Part shown: in pieces, positions 1-5,995 of the stretch
Layout: each line of letters opens with the position of its first letter
How positions within the stretch are numbered: the stretch's first letter is position 1
Origin: Gammaproteobacteria bacterium
GTDB lineage: Bacteria > Pseudomonadota > Gammaproteobacteria > Granulosicoccales > Granulosicoccaceae
Direction of reading: 5' to 3'
Length of the DNA stretch: 7,647 nucleotides
Assembly: GCA_019634245.1 (NCBI GenBank)
Contig: JAHQVR010000173.1
Coordinates: 1-7,647 of the forward strand
Notes under the pieces: generated by a model
Database searches by the model: none
What the model saw: the letters and a program-made list of their open reading frames with translations, nothing else
What the model was told of the DNA's origin: nothing
Translations under genes and position numbers: made by a program

Positions 1-126
1 ATAAAGCCAGATCAGGTGCTATTTCGCTGTAAGGAGACTGGATTTGGACTTGTGTAGCGAAGACTAAAAACCAATCTAAACAATAACTTACAACATATAA
101 CCTCGGTACCCACCCGAACTGGTATG

Positions 127-138
127 GTAGTATACTAC
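127..138. promoter_or_regulatory. Perfect 12-bp palindrome, GntR-like operator candidate
   Basis: GTAGTATACTAC is a perfect inverted repeat in the non-coding stretch left of the P450 gene. Its GT-AT-AC core resembles binding sites of FadR-subfamily GntR regulators, which favour GT/AC half-sites around a short centre. No regulator gene and no clear promoter is visible beside it. It could serve a gene outside the left edge. The regulatory role is inference; only the symmetry is seen. Confidence 0.3.
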
Positions 139-167
139 TCTGATTCCGATGCTTGTCAACATCAAAC

Positions 168-187
168 TTTACGGTTCCGACCGTAAA
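168..187 (-). terminator. Hairpin just past the P450 stop, probable terminator
   Basis: TTTACGGT and ACCGTAAA form a perfect 8-bp stem around a 4-base loop (CGGA on the minus strand). The hairpin begins six bases beyond the P450 stop codon at 194-196. The sequence after it on the minus strand (GTTTGATGTT) is only modestly T-rich, so intrinsic termination may be weak. It could instead protect the 3' end of the transcript. Confidence 0.5.
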
Positions 188-193
188 ACTAGA

Positions 194-1372
194 CTAGGTC
201 ACGGCTCTCACCGGTACGCTCCTCAACGAGTAAATTGTACTGTTAACTTGCGTTACGATAGGCCCGATCAGCTCAAATCGTTTGACACGATCGGCCAGCG
301 CATTAAACAGACAATCCATTTCAAGACGGGCTAAATTCATTCCCAAACACATATGAACACCATGTCCGAAGCCAACATGACCAGTGGTTTTCCTTTCAAT
401 ATTAAATTCATTTGGGTTTGAGAATTTTTTTGCATCACGATTTGCTGCACCGAATACCACTAAAATTCTTTCACCCTCTGTTAGTTTTACACCTTCGATT
501 TCGGTGTTCTCATAGGCGTAGCGCGTGAAGGCTCGAATCGGCGTATTGAGTCTGACAATTTCTTCGATGGCGTTTTTCATTAAACTACGATTTTCACGTA
601 ACTTGGTCCACTGCTCAGGATATTCAGCAAATAACTTAATAGCGAAGCCAATTGCCGATATAGTCGTATCCAAACTCGGAGCTATATAATCTCTCATCAA
701 TTCGGCGGCTCTTTTTGGTTGCATACCACTTTCTATTCCCAATCGGGTGGCGCGTTTAGCCCATCCATCGTCACTGAGGTTCTGCAAGATATCTGGATCT
801 TCCAGAAAACGCCGCATGCGCCTCAAGCTTGCAATGGCATTTTCTTTTCTATTACCGGGCTCACCCATCAACTCAAACGTGGCGGCACCCCAATCAAGCA
901 TATGCTCTTTTCCGTAATCACCAAGTCCGACAAGATCACGAACCACACTCAGTGGCAGATGCGGTGCAAGATCAACTGCTGCATCGAACTGCGTTTTTCT
1001 TAGCATGGATTCCGCAAGAGCTTCTGCCTCTGATTCGATTCGCTCTCGAACGTCACCAATATGCCTCGGTGATAGAGGTGCAAAGGTAATTTGGCGCGTA
1101 TGATCGTGTTGCGGGCGATCGGAATTGAGCGTACTACCCACTATCAGTTGATTAACGTCATCGTTAATTGAAACCCCTTTTCCTGATCCAAAACACTGAT
1201 GGTTTCTGAGCACACTGACGAGCTCTGCATGACCACAGATTGCATGCAGATTATTTTTGTTTAACCATACCACGGGTCCGAGCTTCAACATTGCCGCATA
1301 AGCCGATACCGGATTGGCTATGGTTGCACTGCCATAGAAATCGATATCGCAAACTGGCGCTTGTTTTGACAT
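194..1372 (-). CDS. Cytochrome P450 monooxygenase
   Basis: Soluble bacterial class I-type P450 of 392 residues, a normal length, with no membrane anchor. It would insert one oxygen atom from O2 into an organic substrate using electrons from a ferredoxin. The C-helix has H89 and R93 (HxxxR, heme propionate contact). The I-helix reads PSLDTT at 232-237, giving the acid-alcohol pair D235/T236. The K-helix ExxR is E271-R274, the ERR arginine is R327, and the heme-binding loop FGHGVHMCLG spans 335-344 with proximal ligand C342. All key residues are present. The Pro-Ser in place of the usual Ala/Gly-Gly before the acid recalls CYP199-type enzymes, which demethylate para-methoxybenzoates; this is from memory and the substrate is unproven. 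The ATG at 1372 has GGGAGA eight bases upstream. No ferredoxin or reductase gene is in the window, so electron partners must be encoded elsewhere. It is divergent from the arylsulfotransferase-like gene. Confidence 0.95.
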   Translation of the reverse strand: MSKQAPVCDIDFYGSATIANPVSAYAAMLKLGPVVWLNKNNLHAICGHAELVSVLRNHQCFGSGKGVSINDDVNQLIVGSTLNSDRPQHDHTRQITFAPLSPRHIGDVRERIESEAEALAESMLRKTQFDAAVDLAPHLPLSVVRDLVGLGDYGKEHMLDWGAATFELMGEPGNRKENAIASLRRMRRFLEDPDILQNLSDDGWAKRATRLGIESGMQPKRAAELMRDYIAPSLDTTISAIGFAIKLFAEYPEQWTKLRENRSLMKNAIEEIVRLNTPIRAFTRYAYENTEIEGVKLTEGERILVVFGAANRDAKKFSNPNEFNIERKTTGHVGFGHGVHMCLGMNLARLEMDCLFNALADRVKRFELIGPIVTQVNSTIYSLRSVPVRAVT

Positions 1373-1404
1373 TGTTAGATTCTCCCAAGGAACTCGGCAA
1401 TGTT

Positions 1405-1433
1405 AATATGTTCAGTGCATATTGGGGAAACAA
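1405..1433 (-). promoter_or_regulatory. Possible P450 promoter with overlapping dyad
   Basis: On the minus strand, TTGTTT (1428-1433) and CATATT (1405-1410) are separated by exactly 17 bases, a weak sigma70-like fit (three and four of six consensus matches). The predicted start of transcription would lie about 25 bases before the P450 ATG, leaving room for its Shine-Dalgarno. The dyad AATATG-N7-CATATT (1405-1423) covers the -10 element and most of the spacer, so a bound dimer would block this promoter. No convincing promoter could be picked for the divergent plus-strand gene. Confidence 0.3.
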
Positions 1434-1516
1434 CATTACACCGTAGCCTAGCACTCTAAATAAATAGTCAAAACTGAGCCATTCAAAGCTCCGAATACAA
1501 CCACGAGTTAAATAGC

Positions 1517-2569
1517 ATGCAACTCCAGCAAACCGGCGTAACTTACAGTTGCCCGGATCAGATGACCCCCGGATATGTACTGTTCGCACCCGGTGGAGGA
1601 AACCAAGTTTTCCTTATTGACTATAAAGGCCAGACCATCCATCAATGGCACGATACTGGCGGCTTAACGCACTGGTGTTATCTGTTGCCCAATGGGAACC
1701 TTTTTGTAAACGAACGATGTGAGAATCCTGCCGGAGTAGCGCTGACAAGCAGTGGGCTTATGCGAGAATACGACTGGAGCGGAAATCTCGTATTTGAATT
1801 CCAAGATCCGTGGCAGCACCACGATGCTCGACGTCTCTCCAATGGACACATCGTCTATCTCGCATTCACACCGCTCCAGCAGGATGAGCAAGCGAAAATC
1901 AAAGGCGGTCTCTCAGGCTCTGAATCCGAAGCGGGCATCGTCGGGGAATGCATACGTGAAGTTGATGCAAATGGTAAAGTCGTTTGGGAATGGCATTTCA
2001 CACAATTTGCAGAGGATCAATTTCCAATTCACCCGAACGCCAATCGGTGGTCGCGAGGTCATACCAATACGGTTTTCCCCATGCCAGACGGCAACTACTT
2101 GATCAGTTGCAAAATTCTAAACTTGTTGTTTATCGTGGATAGGCAAACGAGCGAAGTCATTTGGTACTACCAGAATAACGAAATGGGTGGGCAACATGAT
2201 GCCCAACTACTCGACAGCGGAAATATTCTGTTATTCGCTAATGGCGTGTACGCTCCCGACTTACACCACTCGCAAGTTTGGGAAATTAATCCGCTCAGCA
2301 ATGAAATCGTTTGGCGCTACCGAGCCCAGGACAACCCACAAAGTTTCTTCTCTCCCCATATAGGCGGTTGCCAGCGTCTACCATCGGGTAATACCCTAAT
2401 ATGTGAAGGCGCTAAGGGCTGCTTGTTCGAGGTCACACCAAATGGAGACATCGTCTGGGAGTATGTCTGCCCCCATTTCAATCAAACACAGCAATTTGGG
2501 CGTGTTAATTGGTTGTTTCGGGCAAGGCACTATAGTCAGGATTGTGAGGAACTCAACGGAAGGCTGTGA
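1517..2569 (+). CDS. Arylsulfotransferase (ASST)-like beta-propeller protein
   Basis: 350-residue protein of the arylsulfotransferase/PQQ-propeller type. Blade repeats recur along its length: a G-x-[IV]-[VHI]-W/F-x-[WYF] strand (near 38-44, 89-95, 153-159, 212-218, 262-268, 310-316) and turns such as PNGN, SNGH, PDGN, DSGN and PSGN (58-61, 108-111, 190-193, 233-236, 289-292). Family members move sulfate from a phenolic sulfate ester to a phenol through a histidine intermediate. Candidate propeller-face histidines are H102 (HHDARRL), H182 (RGHTNTV), H227 (GGQHDAQLL) and H281 (FSPHIGG), and the C-terminal FRARHYSQD fits the family. There is no signal peptide, so the product is probably cytoplasmic, unlike the periplasmic E. 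coli-type enzyme. The ATG at 1517 has only a weak CGAG upstream. The in-frame ATG at 1562 would cut into the conserved N-terminal GVTYSCPD-type segment, so the earlier start is preferred. Some relatives are non-enzymatic propellers; sulfotransfer is not proven. Confidence 0.8.
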   Translation: MQLQQTGVTYSCPDQMTPGYVLFAPGGGNQVFLIDYKGQTIHQWHDTGGLTHWCYLLPNGNLFVNERCENPAGVALTSSGLMREYDWSGNLVFEFQDPWQHHDARRLSNGHIVYLAFTPLQQDEQAKIKGGLSGSESEAGIVGECIREVDANGKVVWEWHFTQFAEDQFPIHPNANRWSRGHTNTVFPMPDGNYLISCKILNLLFIVDRQTSEVIWYYQNNEMGGQHDAQLLDSGNILLFANGVYAPDLHHSQVWEINPLSNEIVWRYRAQDNPQSFFSPHIGGCQRLPSGNTLICEGAKGCLFEVTPNGDIVWEYVCPHFNQTQQFGRVNWLFRARHYSQDCEELNGRL

Positions 2570-2581
2570 CGGCTAATAAAG

Positions 2582-2613
2582 AAAGGCGAAGCGCATTTAA
2601 CGCCTCGCCTTTT
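2582..2613. terminator. Bidirectional intrinsic terminator between convergent genes
   Basis: A 12-bp stem (2582-2593 with 2601-2612), with one A-C mismatch and a 7-base loop, is rich in GC at its core (GGCG/CGCC). The plus-strand arm ends in TTTT, and the minus-strand arm is followed by CTTTCTTTATT, so it can work in both directions. It lies 12 bases past the arylsulfotransferase-like stop and about 45 bases past the stop of the convergent binding-protein gene, the expected place for a shared terminator. Confidence 0.85.
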
Positions 2614-2656
2614 ATAAAGTGCCTTCGCAGACACTAATTGATGTTAAGTTAGCAAC

Positions 2657-3796
2657 TTATCGATCAAGAGCGCCAACACCCGAAAAGCGGAAAGCTTCGA
2701 TCTCCAAATTGTCGATTTCCTCAGCGGTCATTTGATCATGCGCGACAGTGATGCGACCCAGAAATACCAGAGGGAGCTCATCAGCACGCCCTTCCAAATG
2801 CGCTTTTATGGCTTCGGCAGTCGCTGCACCGACATCATCCCCCATGCGCATCGGTGTAGCGTCCAACTCGCCAGCACGAATCGCTTCAAGCTCCAATCCT
2901 GTGCCTCCCCAACCCGTTGAAAAGATTTCTTTCTCTTTTCCAACGGCTTTTTGTGCTTCAACAGAACCCATAGACATCGCCGTGTTTGCATTGTGAATAA
3001 CCGTGGCTTCGGGGTAGCCTTGTAAAATTAAAGAAGTGCCTTCGAACCCACCTTCTCGCTGATATTCGCCATAATGCTCGTAAACTGCAGTCCAGTTACC
3101 CTTCTCTGCAACGCAATCTTTAAAGTCGCCTGAGCGCTGATTATCTGTTATTCCTGGAATACCTCGATTCATCGCATAAGTTACATCGGACCCTAATCGC
3201 TCGACCATGTAGTCACAAATTTTGAGTGCACCATAAGCTGACGAAAAATCGAACCATTGCGCTGGCTGTTTTTCAAAATATTTTAGCGGCGTATGGAATG
3301 CCCAGACAAACGTCGTGAGATTTTCGTTTTTCGCAAGCTTCTCAATGTTGTCCCCTTGTATCGCCAACTCTGAGGGGCCAAATATAACGAAATCATAGAT
3401 GTCCGAATCCTGATCAACTTGCGAGGCATAGGTAGATTGCAACGAATGCTCTATTTGTCGACTAGCAAACTCTGTGGCTTCAAACGGAATCTCAAGTTCT
3501 TCCAATCTTTTTGTTAAAGCAAGGTAATTACGCGCCCAAAAATCCGAGGTATCTGCGGATGGGTAAATTAATGCTATCTGTAGTGGTTTTTCTAAGTTGC
3601 CGGTAAATGGCTTGGCCGCCTCGGCTGTCGCGTTTTGCAATGCTTCCAAGGCACCTTCCTGGTTAACCTCTCCAGGCAACCAATGTTCACGATCTGCGAT
3701 GCCATCCATTTCGCGAAGTGGTAGTTTTTGCTCGGCTGAGACTTGACCAGCCAGAGCGATTGTAGTGGCCGCAAGCAGCGCTAGTTTTAATTTCAT
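2657..3796 (-). CDS. LuxP-like periplasmic substrate-binding protein of an ABC importer
   Basis: 379-residue secreted binding protein with a clear Sec signal peptide: MKLK, a hydrophobic run at 5-16, and predicted cleavage after V-S-A21. The mature part is a two-lobed sugar-binding fold, but it aligns by eye best with Vibrio LuxP. Shared features are YPxxxxSD[FY]WxRN near 78-90, the GWGG at 295-298, MRMxDDxG near 316-323 and a terminal AFRxS near 368-372. Against LuxP ligand contacts (recalled from the structure), S84, W87, R221, T272, W296 and R317 match S79, W82, R215, T266, W289 and R310, while D82, A166 and A273 replace Q77, N159 and D267. It may therefore bind a related furanosyl or sugar ligand rather than AI-2 itself. 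The ATG at 3796 is chosen because GAGAGGA sits six bases upstream and the signal peptide starts there; an upstream in-frame ATG at 3838 would add 14 residues ahead of it. It is the last gene of the ABC operon. Confidence 0.9.
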   Translation of the reverse strand: MKLKLALLAATTIALAGQVSAEQKLPLREMDGIADREHWLPGEVNQEGALEALQNATAEAAKPFTGNLEKPLQIALIYPSADTSDFWARNYLALTKRLEELEIPFEATEFASRQIEHSLQSTYASQVDQDSDIYDFVIFGPSELAIQGDNIEKLAKNENLTTFVWAFHTPLKYFEKQPAQWFDFSSAYGALKICDYMVERLGSDVTYAMNRGIPGITDNQRSGDFKDCVAEKGNWTAVYEHYGEYQREGGFEGTSLILQGYPEATVIHNANTAMSMGSVEAQKAVGKEKEIFSTGWGGTGLELEAIRAGELDATPMRMGDDVGAATAEAIKAHLEGRADELPLVFLGRITVAHDQMTAEEIDNLEIEAFRFSGVGALDR

Positions 3797-3802
3797 TTTT
3801 CG

Positions 3803-3809
3803 TCCTCTC
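3803..3809 (-). promoter_or_regulatory. Ribosome binding site deciding the LuxP-like start
   Basis: GAGAGGA on the minus strand lies six bases before the ATG at 3796. It supports that start over the upstream in-frame ATGs at 3811 and 3838, the first of which would place the SD inside its own coding region. Confidence 0.7.
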
Positions 3810-3823
3810 ATGTAGTAATACAA

Positions 3824-3841
3824 GGGTGCACGACGCACTCC
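3824..3841 (-). other. Intercistronic hairpin between permease and binding-protein genes
   Basis: In the 64-base gap, GTGC (3826-3829) pairs with GCAC (3835-3838) around a 5-base loop, and a flanking GG/CC continues the stem past a single bulged base. There is no T-run after it, so it is not a convincing terminator. Such hairpins in ABC operons can stabilise or separate segments of the message so that the binding protein is made in excess; here that is inference. Confidence 0.35.
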
Positions 3842-3860
3842 CTCTCCCTATAATTTCGAA

Positions 3861-4991
3861 TTAACCACTGGGTTTTACCTCGCCGGCAAACAGCGCACCT
3901 AACAACAGGAGTACCATCACACATCCGAGAATGATTCCCGCCAATCGAATGGTTTTAGAATGCGTCGGATTCGCTAACAAACTTTTAACTCCCACCCCCC
4001 CATCGCGGTCTTTTTTCTGCAACCATGTATACAAAGCTACCGAAAATATGATCACCACTCCGGATGCAACCGATTGCCAAAAGAACTCAATACGCAGTGT
4101 CACCAATGCATTTATCATCATAGAAAGCAGTAATACGCCTGCTAGTGATCCAACGATAGAAGCACGCCCACCGAACAGAGACGTTCCGCCTACAACCACA
4201 GCCGCGATGACGTGCAAATTAAAATACGGGGCTGAGGTTGCCTGTATAGCATTGAGTTTGCCGGTCAACATAATGCCTGCTAATGCAGCCATGGTACCCA
4301 TCAATACGTAGGCGTATACACGATGGCGATCAACATCGATGCCGGTCATGTCGGACGCTTCCGGATTTGAACCAATCGAAATGGTATACCTGCCAAAATG
4401 AGTAGACTTCAGTAAATAGTATCCAGCGAACATGGTTACCAAGCCTATGACAACAGGCGTAGGCAGATAAACCAAAGACTGCCCGCGGCCAATCTCGGTA
4501 ATAAGGTCTGGAAATCGAGCCAACACTAAGCCTTTGGCAATGACAAGTGCGATACCGCGATAAACTAAATCCATCGCCAGCGTGCCGATAAGGTCTGGCA
4601 CCTTAAGTCGTGTAATAACTAACCCATTTATAAGCCCCATAAGTGCGCCGAGCGACAGAGCGATCAAGGCGGCAAGCGGTGCAGGAAAAGCATATTGTTT
4701 AATCAAAAAAGCCATAACAATGGCTGACAATGCGGCAACAGATCCTATCGACAAATCAATACCGCGTTGCGTTATAACGAACGTCATGGCCATTGCCATT
4801 GGCATATAGAGTGCTGCGTCCAGCAATATTTGGTTCAGATTTGAGGCGCGAAAATACCGCGCTGGCTCCGCCACACCCATAAATAGTAGAATGGCAATAA
4901 TCATCGCCATGGGGCCGATAAAGCTCACATAGGGCTCGAGTCTTTGACCCAAGCCCCTACGCAGCGTTGCAGACATTTCCGTCTCCGACAT
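3861..4991 (-). CDS. Sugar-type ABC transporter permease (RbsC/FrcC family)
   Basis: 376-residue inner-membrane permease of the BPD_transp_2 family, which forms the translocation channel with the neighbouring ATPase. Family motifs are clear: RGIDLSIGSV (76-85), KVPDLIGTLA, the EAA-like cytoplasmic loop GRYTISIGSNPEASDMTGI (200-218) and IAAVVVGGTSLFGG with following RAS (262-278). Many hydrophobic helices run from about residue 25 to 323. The residue two before IAAVV, usually Asp in ELDAIAAVV, is His here. It is longer than the usual 320-340 residues: after the last core helix come a charged linker and an extra hydrophobic segment (about 350-369) with a short tail. The ATG at 4991 is chosen over the TTG at 4997 because AAGGAG lies seven bases before the ATG but only one base before the TTG. 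The gene follows the ATPase by 11 bases and precedes the LuxP-like binding-protein gene. Confidence 0.93.
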   Translation of the reverse strand: MSETEMSATLRRGLGQRLEPYVSFIGPMAMIIAILLFMGVAEPARYFRASNLNQILLDAALYMPMAMAMTFVITQRGIDLSIGSVAALSAIVMAFLIKQYAFPAPLAALIALSLGALMGLINGLVITRLKVPDLIGTLAMDLVYRGIALVIAKGLVLARFPDLITEIGRGQSLVYLPTPVVIGLVTMFAGYYLLKSTHFGRYTISIGSNPEASDMTGIDVDRHRVYAYVLMGTMAALAGIMLTGKLNAIQATSAPYFNLHVIAAVVVGGTSLFGGRASIVGSLAGVLLLSMMINALVTLRIEFFWQSVASGVVIIFSVALYTWLQKKDRDGGVGVKSLLANPTHSKTIRLAGIILGCVMVLLLLGALFAGEVKPSG

Positions 4992-4998
4992 ACTCAAT

Positions 4999-5004
4999 CT
5001 CCTT
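4999..5004 (-). promoter_or_regulatory. Strong Shine-Dalgarno overlapping the ATPase stop codon
   Basis: AAGGAG on the minus strand shares its first two bases with the TAA stop of the ATPase gene (5003-5005) and is seven bases from the permease ATG at 4991. This arrangement points to translational coupling of ATPase and permease and fixes the permease start. Confidence 0.75.
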
Positions 5005-5782
5005 AGGCCGCGGTTTTAGTGCCAACGATCATACTCAGCACCTCTTCGTTGTGTGTGTTCGCAGTTTCAACCACGCCCACACACTGGCCCCTGCGTTGTA
5101 CGTGTATCCGATCCGAAATCTCAAATACATCGTCCAAGGAATGGGAGATAACTATGACGGTTAGACCCTGATCACGCAGCGACTTGATTAACTCTAAGGT
5201 TCTGGCGGTTTCTTGTGGCCCTAACGCCGCCGTTGGTTCATCCATGACGAGCACTCGCAAGTTGTCGTGACGAACTGCTCGGGCAATGGCTACGGCCTGT
5301 CGCTGCCCACCGGAAAGACTTTCAGTTAGTACGTCCATACTCTTGAGTTGAACACCTAATCGGTCTTTCAAGGTTTTAACCGCTTCCGCTTGCATGCGTT
5401 TGTTGTCCAGGACTTTAATTCCGAATACCGATTTCGTTAGTTCTGAACCTAGAAAAAGATTTTCGGCTGGTGTTAGATGATCGGCTATCGCGAGATTTTG
5501 ATAGACCGCATCAACCCCGGCTGCAATTGCATCCGAATGGCTAGACATGGAAAAAGGTTTACCATCGAGCTCTATGGTGCCCATTGAGGGTTGGTAAACG
5601 CCGGTTAAAATCTTTATTAGTGTTGACTTTCCTGCACCATTATCACCGACAATGGCAAGGACCTCGCCCGCATAGGCTTTGAGATCAACGTTGTTTAACG
5701 CAACCACTCCACCAAACTGCTTGCTTATGCCGCGCATCCTAACGACCGGCGTTTTTTCTTCTGACTGTACTTCGGTATTCAA
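5003..5782 (-). CDS. Sugar-type ABC transporter ATP-binding protein (FrcA-like)
   Basis: 259-residue single-domain ATPase that powers the importer at the cytoplasmic face of the permease. Walker A is GDNGAGKST (46-54), the Q-loop glutamine is Q95 in VYQNLAIADHLTPAENLFLG, the signature is LSGGQ (156-160), Walker B is VLVMDE (177-182) and the H-loop histidine is H214. It has one nucleotide-binding domain, as in FrcA, not the fused pair of RbsA/AraG/LsrA, so it would act as a homodimer. The start is a TTG at 5782: an in-frame TAG lies just upstream, and a GAGGA (5794-5798) sits 11 bases away. The next ATG (5737) lacks a properly spaced Shine-Dalgarno and starts inside the first strand of the domain. 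It is the first gene of the operon, about 40 bases downstream of an operator-containing promoter. The substrate follows from the binding protein and is unknown. Confidence 0.93.
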   Translation of the reverse strand: MNTEVQSEEKTPVVRMRGISKQFGGVVALNNVDLKAYAGEVLAIVGDNGAGKSTLIKILTGVYQPSMGTIELDGKPFSMSSHSDAIAAGVDAVYQNLAIADHLTPAENLFLGSELTKSVFGIKVLDNKRMQAEAVKTLKDRLGVQLKSMDVLTESLSGGQRQAVAIARAVRHDNLRVLVMDEPTAALGPQETARTLELIKSLRDQGLTVIVISHSLDDVFEISDRIHVQRRGQCVGVVETANTHNEEVLSMIVGTKTAA

Positions 5783-5819
5783 AGCCTACGCATTCCTCGC
5801 ATAATTTCGATGTTGATTT

Positions 5820-5848
5820 AAAATACGTTACCGGTAACGTTATCGCAA
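5820..5848 (-). promoter_or_regulatory. Sigma70-like promoter of the ABC operon
   Basis: On the minus strand, TTGCGA (5843-5848) and TATTTT (5820-5825) are spaced by exactly 17 bases; each matches four of six consensus positions. Transcription would begin near 5813, giving a leader of about 30 bases before the ATPase start. The spacer is almost wholly made of the palindromic operator. Confidence 0.6.
5825..5840. promoter_or_regulatory. LacI-family operator (16-bp perfect palindrome)
   Basis: ACGTTACCGGTAACGT is a perfect 16-bp inverted repeat with the central CG typical of LacI-family operators. It closely resembles the GntR/IdnR gluconate and idonate operators (TGTTACC-type half-sites). It lies between the -35 and -10 elements and shares one base with the -10, so a bound repressor would exclude RNA polymerase and release would induce the importer. 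No LacI-family gene is visible in the window. Confidence 0.75.
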
Positions 5849-5855
5849 GCATTAA

Positions 5856-5881
5856 AACCAACGTTTTTGCCTTGGTTGGTT
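5856..5881 (-). terminator. Inverted repeat, possible weak terminator after the dehydrogenase gene
   Basis: AACCAAC and GTTGGTT form a 7-bp stem with a 12-base loop, followed on the minus strand by TTAATG. The stem is not GC-rich and the tail is short, so terminator function is doubtful. It lies about 115 bases after the dehydrogenase stop and just upstream of the ABC promoter, so an accessory regulator site is an alternative reading. Confidence 0.25.
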
Positions 5882-5995
5882 CACCTTGTACCACCTCAAG
5901 TCAATGAGCGTGTGTGCTTTAAGGTTTTGCGTTATGCAAACTCAAGTGATTACGCTGCAATGCGCCCAAGTCACGGCTGCCGCGATCACCCAACT

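Noticed and set aside
1..57. Open plus-strand frame from the left edge to a TAG at 55-57, possibly the last 18 codons of an upstream gene
   Set aside because: Too short to recognise, and another frame of the same stretch also lacks early stops. No codon or family signal supports it.
1251..1589. 112-residue minus-strand frame overlapping the P450 start and the divergent gene
   Set aside because: It is antisense to the propeller start and out of frame with the P450, with no recognisable domain and no start signal. It is a chance frame across the control region.
2732..2996. Short plus-strand frames opposite the LuxP-like gene
   Set aside because: They lie wholly within a well-supported gene on the other strand, lack family features and start without ribosome binding sites.
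5779..5793. Four-codon mini-frame ATG-CGT-AGG-CTT-TGA whose stop overlaps the ATPase TTG
   Set aside because: The GAGGA abuts this ATG with no spacing, so it would not be initiated efficiently. The same GAGGA is better explained as the ATPase Shine-Dalgarno.
5926..5940. Small dyad TTTGC-gttat-GCAAA upstream of the ABC promoter
   Set aside because: Only five paired bases, no match to the operator at 5825-5840 and no fit to a CRP site. Not enough to call a regulatory element.
5895..5971. Three similar CTCAAGT/CCCAAGT words upstream of the ABC operon (5895, 5941, 5965)
   Set aside because: Short, irregularly spaced (46 and 24 bases) and without symmetry; compatible with chance.
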